Source: WTJY01 sp045105475 (lineage in GTDB: Bacteria > Chloroflexota > Anaerolineae > Promineifilales > Promineifilaceae). Taken from it: 64,000 nucleotides of DNA. The stretch lies in assembly GCA_045105475.1 (NCBI GenBank), contig JBGCDP010000110.1, forward strand, positions 1-64,000, given 5' to 3'. This document shows positions 1-9,187 of this stretch, piece after piece. The translations under genes were made by a program, and so were the position numbers. Each line of letters starts with the position of its first letter. Positions within the stretch are counted from its first letter, which is position 1. Under the pieces are notes generated by a model, which saw only the letters and a list, made by a program, of their open reading frames with translations, ran no database searches and was not told the origin of the DNA.

Positions 1-184
1 GCTGAAGGAGGAGAGGGGAAGCTTACATCGTTGACCGCCAACCGGTTTGCAACGGCCGAAAGCGCCGACTAAAGGTTGCACCAAGCAAGAGGTTAAGATC
101 AATCAGAGAGCCATATAAAAAGTCCTATTCCACAGTCTAAAATAACTGTCGCTTATATGAGCCACCTCCCCAAAACGTATAAAC

Positions 185-219
185 GTGACATTGACTCCGA
201 GAGTTCGGAGTAATGTCAC
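185..219. promoter_or_regulatory. 15-bp inverted repeat, hairpin or operator
   Basis: GTGACATT (185-192) pairs with AATGTCAC (212-219) and ACTCCGA (194-200) pairs with TCGGAGT (205-211), with one bulged G at 193 and a 4-base loop. No T-run follows on either strand, so it is more likely an operator or a structured leader than an intrinsic terminator. It lies 85 bases before the first gene. Confidence 0.5.
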
Positions 220-249
220 TACCCTCTTGAATTATTTCCGCCTACACTG

Positions 250-288
250 TTCATTATTAACTGGCATGGTGCCAGCATGTTTAATGAA
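250..288 (+). promoter_or_regulatory. Nested hairpin next to the start codon at 304
   Basis: TTCATTA (250-256) pairs with TAATGAA (282-288), and inside it CTGGCA (261-266) pairs with TGCCAG (270-275) across a 3-base loop. The structure ends 15 bases before the ATG at 304, where it could affect ribosome access or bind a regulator. No clear Shine-Dalgarno sequence is seen for that ATG. Confidence 0.4.
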
Positions 289-303
289 TGGACGTGAATA
301 CTT

Positions 304-1332
304 ATGTTTAATCAAACATCAAATCAGCTAAATCGCCAGCTAGGTCAGCTGGCCCGTGAAGGGCTGATCAACCCGGCCGAACTCGAAGAAGCACACAAAT
401 TAACAGGACAAACACCTGACGCACAAAGCTGGCGCTGGTTTATCGACACCGCCCTGCTGAGCTTAGGTGCTCTTTTTGTTGTCAGCGGCATTTTATTCTT
501 CTTCGCGTGGAATTGGGCCGACATTAGTCGGCTTAGCAAATTTGGCGTCATCGGATTTGGCATCCTTTTGACCGCAGGGTTTGCACTCTTTAATGGATTA
601 GACAAACTGCCATCAAAGGTTTCACTGACCGCCAGCAGTGGCCTGATCGGGGTTTTATTTGCGGTGATGGGGCAAGAGTATCAATCATCGGCCGATGCTT
701 GGACCCTGTTCTTTCTATGGGCGATTTTTGCGGCGGGATGGGTCGTGATCGGCCGGTTCCAACCTCTTTGGCTGGGCTGGTTTGCCTTGATCAATCTCAC
801 AGCATATCTGTGGTTAGACCAAACGAGTGGATTTAATGTCTTTACCAACGACAGCCAGTTTGTTTTCAACATCAATCTTATTGTCATCCTGAACTGCTTA
901 CTTTTAGCAGGCTGGGAGGTCGTTTACCCACGACTAGAGTGGGCCGACGGCCGCTGGTTGCCCCGCGCATTTACTTTCCCGATATTGACCGGTGCCACAA
1001 CCGCCATGCTGTTTATCATCTTTGAAGGTGGGTACTTTTCAGAAGGGCAAGCGACCATTTTCCTTTTAACCATCCTTGTTTACAGTGCAATTGTGCTGAT
1101 TGGCATTTTTTATTATGGCTATCAAAAACAAGATCTATTTATGGTGACCGGCATTTTGTTCAGCGGAATTATTGTGATCACCAGCAAGTTAGGCGAACGC
1201 CTATTTGACTGGAATGACAGTGAGTTCATGGCGCTCATTCTAGGCATCATTGTGATCGGATTAGGTTGGGGCGCGTTTCAATTCTTACGCAGATTGCAAA
1301 AACAACAGACGGTTTTGGAGACATTATCATGA
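304..1332 (+). CDS. DUF2157 domain multi-pass membrane protein
   Basis: This 342-residue protein begins with a short charged N-terminal helix region (about residues 1-40), followed by roughly ten hydrophobic segments to the C-terminus. This is the architecture of the DUF2157 family of predicted inner-membrane proteins, whose biochemical role is unknown. It is the first gene of a trio (DUF2157, DUF4401, GDYXXLXY) often found together. Its TGA stop overlaps the next ATG in the arrangement ATGA, so the two are probably translationally coupled. Two hairpins lie immediately upstream. I chose the ATG at 304 because the downstream residues match the usual N-terminal linker; no strong ribosome binding site is visible. 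Confidence 0.8.
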   Translation: MFNQTSNQLNRQLGQLAREGLINPAELEEAHKLTGQTPDAQSWRWFIDTALLSLGALFVVSGILFFFAWNWADISRLSKFGVIGFGILLTAGFALFNGLDKLPSKVSLTASSGLIGVLFAVMGQEYQSSADAWTLFFLWAIFAAGWVVIGRFQPLWLGWFALINLTAYLWLDQTSGFNVFTNDSQFVFNINLIVILNCLLLAGWEVVYPRLEWADGRWLPRAFTFPILTGATTAMLFIIFEGGYFSEGQATIFLLTILVYSAIVLIGIFYYGYQKQDLFMVTGILFSGIIVITSKLGERLFDWNDSEFMALILGIIVIGLGWGAFQFLRRLQKQQTVLETLS

Positions 1333-2411
1333 CCGAAATAACTCAATTACTAGATACCCTTCAATTCTCTGAAGAACGGCAAGAGCAGGTTCAGAGCTTT
1401 TTTAACAAGTCAACTACGGCCAATTCCACAGATGAAGATGTGCCTTGGTTTATGACCGCTCTCACAGGTGGCAGTGCTTGGATCGCCGCCATCCTGTTCA
1501 TGATATTTTTGTTTTTACCTTTTGGCGACGCCCCATTTATCGCAGGGCTTCTCCCGTTAGCGTCCGCAGTCGGTATCAACCGACTGCTAAAACGAACCGT
1601 CTTTTGGGAGCAGCTGTCTCTCGCGTTAGGCATGGCGGGGCAAATTATTTGGGCAGTTGAAATTTTCGATAATTCGGCCGACTCCTTATTCTGGCTACTA
1701 CCGCTAATCGGAGTCATCATCTTTCTGGCACATGAAGGTAAGTTCCATCGTTTTTTTACAGTCGGACTTAACTTAATCTTGTTTGAATTCAATTTAAGAG
1801 GGTCATTCGGCCTGTTCTCTGGATTTAGCTCAGATGAAGGCCTGTATCAAATCTTAGGCACGATTTTATTCTTGTTGGTTGCCTCTGGCGTTTGCTGGGT
1901 TTGGCTGAACTCAACCAAGTTCGAATTCATGAAAAGAGATTGGGGCTTAAGGTCGCTGGGGTTTGGACTCATTGCTTCGACCTTCTTTAGCCTTATTTAT
2001 CAGCGCATATTGCTTGAAAATGCGTCATTACAGCCTATTTATTCGCAAGTTGTGGGGCTATGCGTCCTCATCATTTTGGCAGTTATCGTCTATCTCATCG
2101 CCAATGAGCATTCAGAACATGCTGTTATTTGGGTAGCCATTATGCTCCTTATACTTGCTTTTCCGACGTGGCAAACACCTGGATTGGTATGGGCGATCGC
2201 CCTCTTATTATTGAGCTGGCAAAGACAAGACTCTCTTTTATTTGGTATTAGTATCCTTGCCACGGCCGGTTTCCTGAGTCTCTTTTACTACGATTTAGAG
2301 ATATCTTTGTTAAACAAATCCTATGTCTTGGTCTCGAGCGGGCTAGCCATGTTAGCCATACGCTTTGGCTGGGCAAAACTAATCCAATCAAACGTGGAGG
2401 TGCAGGCATGA
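1329..2411 (+). CDS. DUF4401-like multi-pass membrane protein
   Basis: The 360-residue product has a soluble N-terminal segment of about 45 residues and then about ten transmembrane helices, fitting the DUF4401 family. The frame is open further upstream, but the ATG at 1329 overlaps the preceding stop codon as ATGA, which fits the tight spacing of this trio and gives the expected N-terminus (MTEITQLLDTL). Function is unknown; the conserved linkage with DUF2157 and GDYXXLXY proteins suggests a membrane complex. Its own stop overlaps the start of the third gene by four bases. Confidence 0.8.
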   Translation: MTEITQLLDTLQFSEERQEQVQSFFNKSTTANSTDEDVPWFMTALTGGSAWIAAILFMIFLFLPFGDAPFIAGLLPLASAVGINRLLKRTVFWEQLSLALGMAGQIIWAVEIFDNSADSLFWLLPLIGVIIFLAHEGKFHRFFTVGLNLILFEFNLRGSFGLFSGFSSDEGLYQILGTILFLLVASGVCWVWLNSTKFEFMKRDWGLRSLGFGLIASTFFSLIYQRILLENASLQPIYSQVVGLCVLIILAVIVYLIANEHSEHAVIWVAIMLLILAFPTWQTPGLVWAIALLLLSWQRQDSLLFGISILATAGFLSLFYYDLEISLLNKSYVLVSSGLAMLAIRFGWAKLIQSNVEVQA

Positions 2412-2917
2412 CCCGATCTATCCGCACAATTATTTTCTGGGCTTCTTTAGCCGCTCTTTTTATCTATAGTGGCTGGACCGTATTTCAAGCAGAATCGGCC
2501 ATTGAAAATGGGAAAACCGTCTTGATCAGACTGGCTCCGGTTGATCCTCGCTCTTTGATTCAAGGAGATTACATGACATTGGGTTACGATCTCCCGGAAT
2601 CTTTTGAAGTCACAGAAGATTCTGGAAAGCTGATCGCAACAGCGAGCCCAACCGGGGTCGTGACGTTTCAGCGGTTAGCAGCAGAATCTAATGGAGATTT
2701 GGCCGAAAACGAGTTCCTCATTCGTTACTCACGAGATTACAGCGGTTGGCGTAGCAGGGTCATTATTGGCACAAATTCGTTCTTTTTTGAAGAGGGAACG
2801 GCCGAACTGTACGAAGATGCGAGGTATGGTGAATTCAAAATCACCCCTGACGGCACCGCTTATCTCGTAGGTTTAAGAGATGCCGTGTTTAAACCTTTAG
2901 GTGATCCCGCAAAGTAG
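2408..2917 (+). CDS. GDYXXLXY domain-containing membrane-anchored protein
   Basis: A 169-residue protein with one N-terminal transmembrane helix (about residues 7-25) and an extracytoplasmic domain. The family-defining motif is visible as GDYMTLGYDL at about residues 53-62, matching GDYxxLxY. It completes the coupled trio, its ATG overlapping the stop of the DUF4401 gene as ATGA. The role is not established; members are predicted to be exported and to work with the two membrane partners. A gap of 130 bases separates it from the next gene. Confidence 0.85.
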   Translation: MTRSIRTIIFWASLAALFIYSGWTVFQAESAIENGKTVLIRLAPVDPRSLIQGDYMTLGYDLPESFEVTEDSGKLIATASPTGVVTFQRLAAESNGDLAENEFLIRYSRDYSGWRSRVIIGTNSFFFEEGTAELYEDARYGEFKITPDGTAYLVGLRDAVFKPLGDPAK

Positions 2918-2980
2918 CATGGAACTCTGGACGAGGAATTCTGTTACTCCTTTTTTACAGACAGCGTTACTCTTGGCTCA

Positions 2981-3010
2981 TTGTGGTCGAAACGTTTCAT
3001 CTTTTATAAT
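2981..3010 (+). promoter_or_regulatory. Candidate sigma-70-like promoter for the gene at 3048
   Basis: TTGTGG (2981-2986) and TATAAT (3005-3010) are separated by 18 bases, with the start codon 37 bases downstream. The -10 is a perfect consensus match; the -35 is partial. Confidence 0.5.
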
Positions 3011-3047
3011 TTGCTTTTTGATCATCTAAAAATTAGGAACGTTCTCA

Positions 3048-4118
3048 ATGGCAAATTGGCTACTTTATGGTGCAAACGGATATACCGGCCGACTCATGGC
3101 TGAACAGGCGGTCGAGCGTGGGCATTCTCCCACGCTTGCTGGCCGATCAGAAGCCAAGGTCCGCCCCATCGCAGAAAAACTAGGGTTAGACTGGGTAATC
3201 GTTGATCTGAACGACGAAAAAAAGCTCCACAAAACCGTTGCTCCATTTGATTTAGTCATGCATACGGCCGGACCGTTCATGCACACCGCCCGGCCGATGA
3301 TCAAAGCCTGCCTCACCCGCAATACGCACTATCTTGATATCACCGGAGAGATCGATGTATTCGAATACACCTTCTCCCACTTTCACGAAGCGGAATCGGC
3401 CGACATTGTCCTCATGTCAGGAGCTGGGTTTGACGTAATCCCAACCGACTGCATGGCCCGCTACGTCGCCGACAAAATGCCCAATGCAACTGATCTCAAG
3501 CTAGCCTTTCATTCAACAGGTGGCATTAGTCCGGGCACTTCCAAAACTATGGTTGAGTCGGCAGGTTCAGCCGGAGGTGCCATCCGGCGTGATGGTGTTT
3601 TGCAACACTACCCTACCGGCCAGGGGGCCAGAAAAGTGCAATTTTCACACAAAGAGCTGAGTGCGGTTCCTATCCCATGGGGCGATCTTGTGACCGCGTT
3701 CCACTCAACCGGTATTCCAAATATCACAACCTATATGGCGATGCCTGAATCGCAAATCCAAAGAATGCAGCAATTTGGCTGGATGATGGGTGCGTTGAAT
3801 ATCAGACCAATTAAAAAGATGGCGTTGCGCTACATCGACAAAAATATTCATGGGCCTGATGAGAACACGCGCGAAACAGGCAAATCATACATTTGGGCAA
3901 AAGCGACCAATGACAATGGTGAGTCGGCCGAAGCTTGGTTGGAAACAATGGAAGGATACAAGCTCACAGTGTTGGGCGGCCTACGCTGCGTTGAACGGGT
4001 GCTTGATAGCAACTTAAAAGGGGCTTATACCCCGGCAGGCGCATTTGGAGCTGATTTGGTGATGGAGCTGCCGGGCTCAGTTCGATACGATCATCTGCCC
4101 CAAAAAATTAGCGTTTAG
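3048..4118 (+). CDS. Saccharopine dehydrogenase family / trans-acting enoyl reductase-like oxidoreductase
   Basis: The 356-residue protein starts with a Rossmann nucleotide-binding motif, GANGYTG at residues 8-14, followed by the pattern of the saccharopine dehydrogenase NADP-binding domain, including AGP near residue 76 and YLDITGE near residue 98. These YGANGYTG proteins also resemble trans-acting enoyl reductases of polyketide or lipid synthesis, so the substrate cannot be assigned. True lysine-pathway saccharopine dehydrogenase is unlikely because no lysine genes are near. It has its own candidate promoter and is followed by a leaderless-looking promoter for the next gene. Confidence 0.8.
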   Translation: MANWLLYGANGYTGRLMAEQAVERGHSPTLAGRSEAKVRPIAEKLGLDWVIVDLNDEKKLHKTVAPFDLVMHTAGPFMHTARPMIKACLTRNTHYLDITGEIDVFEYTFSHFHEAESADIVLMSGAGFDVIPTDCMARYVADKMPNATDLKLAFHSTGGISPGTSKTMVESAGSAGGAIRRDGVLQHYPTGQGARKVQFSHKELSAVPIPWGDLVTAFHSTGIPNITTYMAMPESQIQRMQQFGWMMGALNIRPIKKMALRYIDKNIHGPDENTRETGKSYIWAKATNDNGESAEAWLETMEGYKLTVLGGLRCVERVLDSNLKGAYTPAGAFGADLVMELPGSVRYDHLPQKISV

Positions 4119-4140
4119 ACATTCAAATAACCTAATCCGC

Positions 4141-4146
4141 TATACT
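4141..4146 (+). promoter_or_regulatory. -10 hexamer, leaderless arrangement, for ThuA-type gene
   Basis: TATACT lies exactly seven bases before the ATG at 4154. Transcription starting at the usual distance would begin at or next to the start codon, and there is no Shine-Dalgarno sequence between them. Confidence 0.55.
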
Positions 4147-4153
4147 TTGGGAC

Positions 4154-5041
4154 ATGATCAACCTATCTTTTTCATGCGCCAAGAGCCTACTCATCGCAAC
4201 ACTATGCTTAGCTTTGCTTGGGTGTAGCACAAACTCAGCAAACGGTATTTCTTCACCTCAATCGGCTGAAGCTTCCAATCAAAACGAACAAAACCAGAAT
4301 ATGCCTGGGTTAAACGTCCTCCTTTTTAGCAAGACCGAAGGGTTTCGGCATAATTCAATCGAACCAGCCATTGAGCTATTGCAGACCACTGCAGCTGAAC
4401 GAGAATGGAATCTAACCAGCACAGAAGACGGTGCATTGTTTACAGAATCGAATTTAGCCAACTTTGATGTTGTGGTATTTCTGCTCACCAGTGGAGATGT
4501 GCTCAACGTAGAACAACAGGCAGCGTTTGAACAGTTTATTCAAGGTGGAGGAGGGTATGCAGGCATTCACTCAGCCTCTGACACGGAGTACGATTGGCCA
4601 TGGTATGGCGGTTTAGTAGGGGCTTATTTTAATGGTCATCCGGCGATCCAAACGGCCGAACTCAACACATCAAACGAACCACATGCCTCGACCAGTTTCT
4701 TGCCTACACCGTGGACCCTCAATGATGAATGGTATAACTTCAGGAGTAACCCAGCGGCCAATAACGATATCAAAGTCCTTCTGTGGCTAGATGAGTCTAC
4801 CTATAGTGGCGGCAATATGGGTGCAGAGCATCCGATCACATGGTATCAGTTATACGATGGCGGCCGCGCTTGGTATACAGGCATCGGCCATCGATCGGAG
4901 CATTATACGGGTGAAGAAGGGGATCTTTTTCAGCAGCATATCATTGCAGGCATCGAATGGGCGGCTGATAGAAGCAATGTCCCAGTTGATCCGAGTATAC
5001 TGACAGAAAAAATCTACCTGCCCCTTTCAGTATCAAATTAA
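4154..5041 (+). CDS. ThuA domain lipoprotein (trehalose-utilisation-like)
   Basis: The 295-residue product has a lipoprotein signal: a hydrophobic stretch and the lipobox LLGC with Cys at residue 24. After a Ser/Asn/Gln-rich linker comes a ThuA-like fold of the class I glutamine-amidotransferase superfamily (about residues 52-270), with the family phrases TEGFRH and AGIHSASDTEYDW. ThuA domains occur in sugar-utilisation proteins, but the reaction is not known. The lipid anchor implies an extracytoplasmic location. A partly hydrophobic C-terminal tail follows the domain. The gene has a -10 hexamer seven bases upstream, and converges on the oxidoreductase at 5088. Confidence 0.85.
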   Translation: MINLSFSCAKSLLIATLCLALLGCSTNSANGISSPQSAEASNQNEQNQNMPGLNVLLFSKTEGFRHNSIEPAIELLQTTAAEREWNLTSTEDGALFTESNLANFDVVVFLLTSGDVLNVEQQAAFEQFIQGGGGYAGIHSASDTEYDWPWYGGLVGAYFNGHPAIQTAELNTSNEPHASTSFLPTPWTLNDEWYNFRSNPAANNDIKVLLWLDESTYSGGNMGAEHPITWYQLYDGGRAWYTGIGHRSEHYTGEEGDLFQQHIIAGIEWAADRSNVPVDPSILTEKIYLPLSVSN

Positions 5042-5087
5042 AAGGGAGATGATAGCTCCCCATTTCATCACCCTATCCACTCAGCTG

Positions 5088-6095
5088 TCAAAGTTCAACA
5101 ATCTGATTCTCAGCCGCAGATTGATACAAAGCAAGCGCGGTCCGTACATGATTACGCGTCTCTTCGGCCGACAAATAACTCTCAGCCCCATCCAAAATCG
5201 AAGCATTCATATCGTTGACCTCACCCAAATAGAGATACTCATCTACATTCTCAATTTCAATCTCTTCAGCGTCACCCTGTTTCGGGAAAAACTTGAGCGA
5301 ACGGTCTGGCTCATCTGTCCCCGTGAACGGCCGCGTTAACTCCAATCGACCTAACGTCCCCCGAATTTCTGCTCGGGTTTGGAAGGCTGAATCAAACGAA
5401 CAGGTAAAGTGAGCCGTCCGGCCGTCACCATAGGCCATCTGCCCAGCAAAACTCATGTCAATATCGAACTGTGTTGACTGCTGCCCCCACACTTGTTTGG
5501 GCGGTCCGCCCATAACGTACTGAGCCAATGAGACAGGGTAGATACCAACGTCCCATAAAGAGCCTCCCCCTAGTCCAGCTTCAAGCCGCACATTCCGTTG
5601 CCCATCTACCTGTTCAGTTGAAATAGGGAAGCTAAACGAGCCTGAAAATGATCTGATTTCACCCAGCTTGCCGCTTTGGATCAACTCACCCACTTTTTTT
5701 GTTTGAGGCTGATGCCGATACATAAACGCTTCGGCCAGGACACGATTGTTCTTTTTGGCGGCCGCAAACATCGCGTCGACATTTTCAACGGTCACTGAAA
5801 ACGGTTTTTCACACAGCACATGAACCCCAGCCTCAAGCGCCTGAATCGTTAGTGGTGCGTGCATCTCATTTGGGACAGAAACATAAACAGCATCAACCTC
5901 ACCAGAAGCAAACATCTCTTCATAACTACCAAACGCCTGCGGAATCCCCCATTCGGCCGCATAGCCGCGCGCTTTACCGATTGAGCGGCTCCCAACAGCA
6001 ACTAGCTGCCCTCGCTCCGACATCCGAATCGCCGGAATCGTGCGCCGATTAATATTTGCTGTAGATACCAAACCCCATCGTACTTTATTCGTCAT
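5088..6095 (-). CDS. Gfo/Idh/MocA family NAD(P)-dependent oxidoreductase
   Basis: A 335-residue enzyme with an N-terminal Rossmann domain beginning WGLVSTANIN and the family signature CEKPF near residues 94-98, followed by the alpha/beta C-terminal domain with GGGSLWDVGIYP near residue 175. Such enzymes oxidise or reduce sugars, inositols and their derivatives. The upstream neighbour, UDP-glucose dehydrogenase, suggests sugar metabolism, but a bidirectional terminator lies between the two genes, so they are probably separate transcripts. A good ribosome binding site (GGAGGG) lies six bases before the ATG. Confidence 0.88.
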   Translation of the reverse strand: MTNKVRWGLVSTANINRRTIPAIRMSERGQLVAVGSRSIGKARGYAAEWGIPQAFGSYEEMFASGEVDAVYVSVPNEMHAPLTIQALEAGVHVLCEKPFSVTVENVDAMFAAAKKNNRVLAEAFMYRHQPQTKKVGELIQSGKLGEIRSFSGSFSFPISTEQVDGQRNVRLEAGLGGGSLWDVGIYPVSLAQYVMGGPPKQVWGQQSTQFDIDMSFAGQMAYGDGRTAHFTCSFDSAFQTRAEIRGTLGRLELTRPFTGTDEPDRSLKFFPKQGDAEEIEIENVDEYLYLGEVNDMNASILDGAESYLSAEETRNHVRTALALYQSAAENQIVEL

Positions 6096-6110
6096 CTCAA
6101 CCCTCCAAAT

Positions 6111-6157
6111 AAAAAAGACCAGTAATCGGCTTATTCTACCGACTACTGGTCTTTTAA
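6111..6157. terminator. Bidirectional rho-independent terminator
   Basis: AAAAGACCAGTAATCGG (6113-6129) pairs with CCGACTACTGGTCTTTT (6139-6155) with one mismatch and a 9-base loop. A-rich sequence on the left and T-rich on the right make it usable on both strands. On the minus strand it closes the UDP-glucose dehydrogenase transcript. Confidence 0.85.
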
Positions 6158-6177
6158 AAAATCTGTTTCCAGAAAAT

Positions 6178-7602
6178 CTATTTCTTCTTAGACGCTTTAT
6201 TTTTTTTCATGACTTGCTCGCGCACACCTTTAACCAGTTGACCACCGACAGGTAGGTAATCATAGCCAAGGTCGACAAGTGCTTGATAGTCATAAATCAT
6301 ACGCCGGCCGTCAATCACAAGATGCGGAGCATCGGTTGATTTTTCAATCGTCGTTGCCAAGCCACGGAATTCTTCCCAGTCGGTTGAGATGTAAGAAGCA
6401 TCGGTACCTTTCAACGCCTCTGCGGCCGAATCGTGATAGGTGATCCGCTCGTAGAGATAGTTGTTTTCCGGGTTGAACCAGTGCTCTTTAGCTGGAGCAG
6501 TTGCGAGTGGGTCATATGCCCGAATCTCTTTCACACCTTTTGCCAAGAGAGATTCAACAGCCTTCAGTGCGGCCGAATCACGCATATCATTGGTCCGTTT
6601 TTTGAATGCCAATCCCAAAAGTGCAACCGTTTTGTTGTTGAAGCTAAAGTCTGCTTCATGCACAGCCCGATCGATCAAATAATGTTTTTGATATTCATTG
6701 ATGTTGTAAACAGAGCGCAACAAATCAGTTTGGTGTCCAGCCCGATTAAGCTGGTACATCAAAGATTGGATGTCTTTTCCGAAACAGCTACCACCGGCTC
6801 CGTTGCTCACATATGAACCCCAGGTGCTAATGCGATTGTCAGAGGTGACACCCCGTTTTAGATCTTCCATCCGAATGTTCGGGAAGCTTTCAGCCAAACG
6901 GCCGCCAACCCCATTCCAATAAGAGATATAAGTCAACAGCAGCGAGTTCGCCATGTACTTGATCGACTCGGCCGTTTCTGGAGTCGTCTCGATGTAGTGA
7001 ATGCGTACGTGATTTACGAACTGTGCGTAGACCCGACGCATGATGTTTTTGTCTTCTTCAGTGTCAACACCGATGACGATACGGTCAGGACGACGTGATC
7101 CTTCGATCGCGTTCCCCTGTGCCAAGAATTCTGGATTTGATGCCACACCAAAGTTAGTAGCTCCTTGTTCTTTCACGATGCCTTCAACCATGCGTGCCGT
7201 TCCGACAGGGACTGTACTTTTGTTGACAATCACAACACGTTTTTGCTCTTTACGGCCGGCCAAAGCTTTACCGATGTCACGAGACGCACTGCTCAAGTAG
7301 CTCAAGTCGCTCGAGCCATCACGCTGTGGTGGTGTGTTCAAACACATAAAAATCACGTCTACCCCTTCAATGACAGACTCAACATCTGTAGTGAAGAACA
7401 AGTAGCGGTTTAAATTTTCAGCGATTGAGTCAGCCAATCCAGGCTCGTTTACTTGACGCTCAATTTGATCTTTATCACCTGATTTATAGGCATTGATGCG
7501 TGTTTCGCTAATGTCATAGGCATGTACTTCATGGCCATATTCGGCACAAACTGCACCATGAGGCAAACCTACGTAGCCTGTACCAACAATTAAAATTTTC
7601 AT
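6178..7602 (-). CDS. UDP-glucose/UDP-sugar 6-dehydrogenase
   Basis: The 474-residue protein starts with the NAD-binding motif GTGYVGL and has the three-domain layout of UDP-glucose/GDP-mannose dehydrogenases. The catalytic cysteine is in GGSCFGKDI at about residue 277; the family usually has GGSCFPKD, so the Pro is replaced by Gly. The C-terminal UDP-binding domain ends in a Lys-rich tail. The expected reaction is NAD-dependent oxidation of UDP-glucose to UDP-glucuronate, a precursor for capsule and exopolysaccharide. A GGAG site precedes the ATG by seven bases. Specificity for another UDP-sugar cannot be excluded. Confidence 0.9.
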   Translation of the reverse strand: MKILIVGTGYVGLPHGAVCAEYGHEVHAYDISETRINAYKSGDKDQIERQVNEPGLADSIAENLNRYLFFTTDVESVIEGVDVIFMCLNTPPQRDGSSDLSYLSSASRDIGKALAGRKEQKRVVIVNKSTVPVGTARMVEGIVKEQGATNFGVASNPEFLAQGNAIEGSRRPDRIVIGVDTEEDKNIMRRVYAQFVNHVRIHYIETTPETAESIKYMANSLLLTYISYWNGVGGRLAESFPNIRMEDLKRGVTSDNRISTWGSYVSNGAGGSCFGKDIQSLMYQLNRAGHQTDLLRSVYNINEYQKHYLIDRAVHEADFSFNNKTVALLGLAFKKRTNDMRDSAALKAVESLLAKGVKEIRAYDPLATAPAKEHWFNPENNYLYERITYHDSAAEALKGTDASYISTDWEEFRGLATTIEKSTDAPHLVIDGRRMIYDYQALVDLGYDYLPVGGQLVKGVREQVMKKNKASKKK

Positions 7603-7679
7603 TTTATAACTCCGTTCTAGTTAAGCGAGATCGTTCAGCGAATAATATGTCTGGATCTCGGCAATAAAATCGATTTAAA

Positions 7680-8993
7680 CTAATCTAACATCTGCTTTGC
7701 CACTCGACGGCCGATTTCGACCGCAAAGTTGGTGCCACGGTCCCAAGGGTAAACTTGGCTCATCGAGGCATACCACAAGCCGGGAACCGGCGTTTTAAGG
7801 GCAGGGATGTTTTTTGAATGATTAACAAACGGCACCGGTTGCGCATACTTGGCACGAAATAGCCAAGTCTTGCGCACCCAGCTCCGCTCATAATCAGGAT
7901 TAAATTTTTCTAGTTCATTGAGGAAAGTTTCTTCAATTTCAGATGGGTTCTGATGAAGATATGGGTGATCTTCTGGCACATAATCACCCATATAAACAAT
8001 ATGATCACCATTGTAATGGCTTTTGTCAATGTAATTTGTGTGTTCAACCAGAGCAAGAAAAGGTATTTCATTCTCGCTTTTATCTGAACTGGTCGCTGGC
8101 AAATTGAGCCAGTACGTATCTTTTAAGATCGGTTTCTTCAAAGCCGCGACCATCACAACCGCGCCAATGCTGACCAATGAATCGACCTGCTTGGCATACG
8201 CTGGATCAGCCTCGCCTAGAGAGGGTACCATCTCGAGCATTCTCTCTGGAGATACGGTGGACAAACAGCGGTCAAAAACCGCTTCATCATCAGATTCAAG
8301 CGTTTGAATCGATACCTTGCCACCAGCAGCCGTAGCTAATTTTTTGACCGGAGTCTTGAGGTGGACGGTTCCGCCTAGTGCTTGAATTTTCTCAACAAGC
8401 GCATTAGCTAGGGTTTGAAATCCACCTTCGAAGTAGCCTAAACGAAAACTACGGGCGACTAATCTAGCCCACATCCAAGACATGGGGACTTGATCAAAAT
8501 ATTTTCCAAATTTGTTAATTAAAATCGGCCGCCAAACCGCTTCATACACCCGTTTGCCATACCAACGTAACATCCATTCGTCGGCCGTTACCTTTTCAAG
8601 CGTTTTCCAGAAATTGGTATACCGCACAGCGGCCGTCACTGCGCCAAAGCGGACAGTGTCGATAAAGTTAAATCCTGGATATTTAAAAAAAGCGGAGATT
8701 GAATCAAAGGGGTAGATTCCACCTTGATAATAAATTGAAGAGAGTGGCTTGGGAAAAAAGATTTTATCTCTAATGCCGATCTCTTCTGCTAGCCCGAGTA
8801 TGTCTTTATCTGTTTCGAATATATGGTGATAAAAGTGCTCTAACGACCAGTCCCAAGATTCGTCTTTGAATCCTTGAGCCAAGCCACCAGCGTGAGGGCC
8901 AGCTTCGTATACGGTTACGCTATGGCCTGCTTTGAGCAAGTCATGGGCGGCCGCTAGTCCAGCTAGCCCCGCGCCAACAATAGCTATCTGCAT
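7680..8993 (-). CDS. NAD(P)/FAD-dependent oxidoreductase (amine-oxidase fold)
   Basis: A 437-residue flavoprotein with the dinucleotide-binding motif GAGLAGLAAA at residues 7-16 and a C-terminal FAD-contact segment (GLWYASMSQVYPWDRG). It belongs to the amine oxidase / protoporphyrinogen oxidase-like group (PF01593). Members of this subgroup are often encoded in polysaccharide clusters and include UDP-galactopyranose mutase-like proteins; the substrate here is unknown. The ribosome binding site GGGAG lies nine bases before the ATG. It is followed 78 bases downstream by UDP-glucose dehydrogenase on the same strand, supporting a role in sugar or envelope metabolism. Confidence 0.82.
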   Translation of the reverse strand: MQIAIVGAGLAGLAAAHDLLKAGHSVTVYEAGPHAGGLAQGFKDESWDWSLEHFYHHIFETDKDILGLAEEIGIRDKIFFPKPLSSIYYQGGIYPFDSISAFFKYPGFNFIDTVRFGAVTAAVRYTNFWKTLEKVTADEWMLRWYGKRVYEAVWRPILINKFGKYFDQVPMSWMWARLVARSFRLGYFEGGFQTLANALVEKIQALGGTVHLKTPVKKLATAAGGKVSIQTLESDDEAVFDRCLSTVSPERMLEMVPSLGEADPAYAKQVDSLVSIGAVVMVAALKKPILKDTYWLNLPATSSDKSENEIPFLALVEHTNYIDKSHYNGDHIVYMGDYVPEDHPYLHQNPSEIEETFLNELEKFNPDYERSWVRKTWLFRAKYAQPVPFVNHSKNIPALKTPVPGLWYASMSQVYPWDRGTNFAVEIGRRVAKQMLD

Positions 8994-9187
8994 TGGCAGT
9001 CTCCCAGTGGAGTATTATTTATAATGATGTGAAAAAAGCGTTGAGAGTAAAACCTTGTGAACAGTAGCATTTCTTTATTATGATCAATCTTACAATTAAA
9101 GTTACTGGTAAATTTGTTACAACCTAGCTTCGAAACTTAGTTCTCAGTCATCTATGCCTAATGACCTATGAACCTACAATCCGCAGG

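Larger units (their letters stand above)
1..303. other. Non-coding region upstream of the DUF2157 operon
   Basis: I see no convincing reading frame in these bases. They hold two inverted repeats (listed separately) within 120 bases of the first start codon, and one CGGCCG motif near base 53. The left edge is cut by the window, so the region may also contain the end of an upstream transcript. Confidence 0.5.

Noticed and set aside
5049..5339. 96-codon plus-strand frame near the ThuA end
   Set aside because: Almost entirely antisense to the Gfo/Idh/MocA gene, which has clear family motifs.
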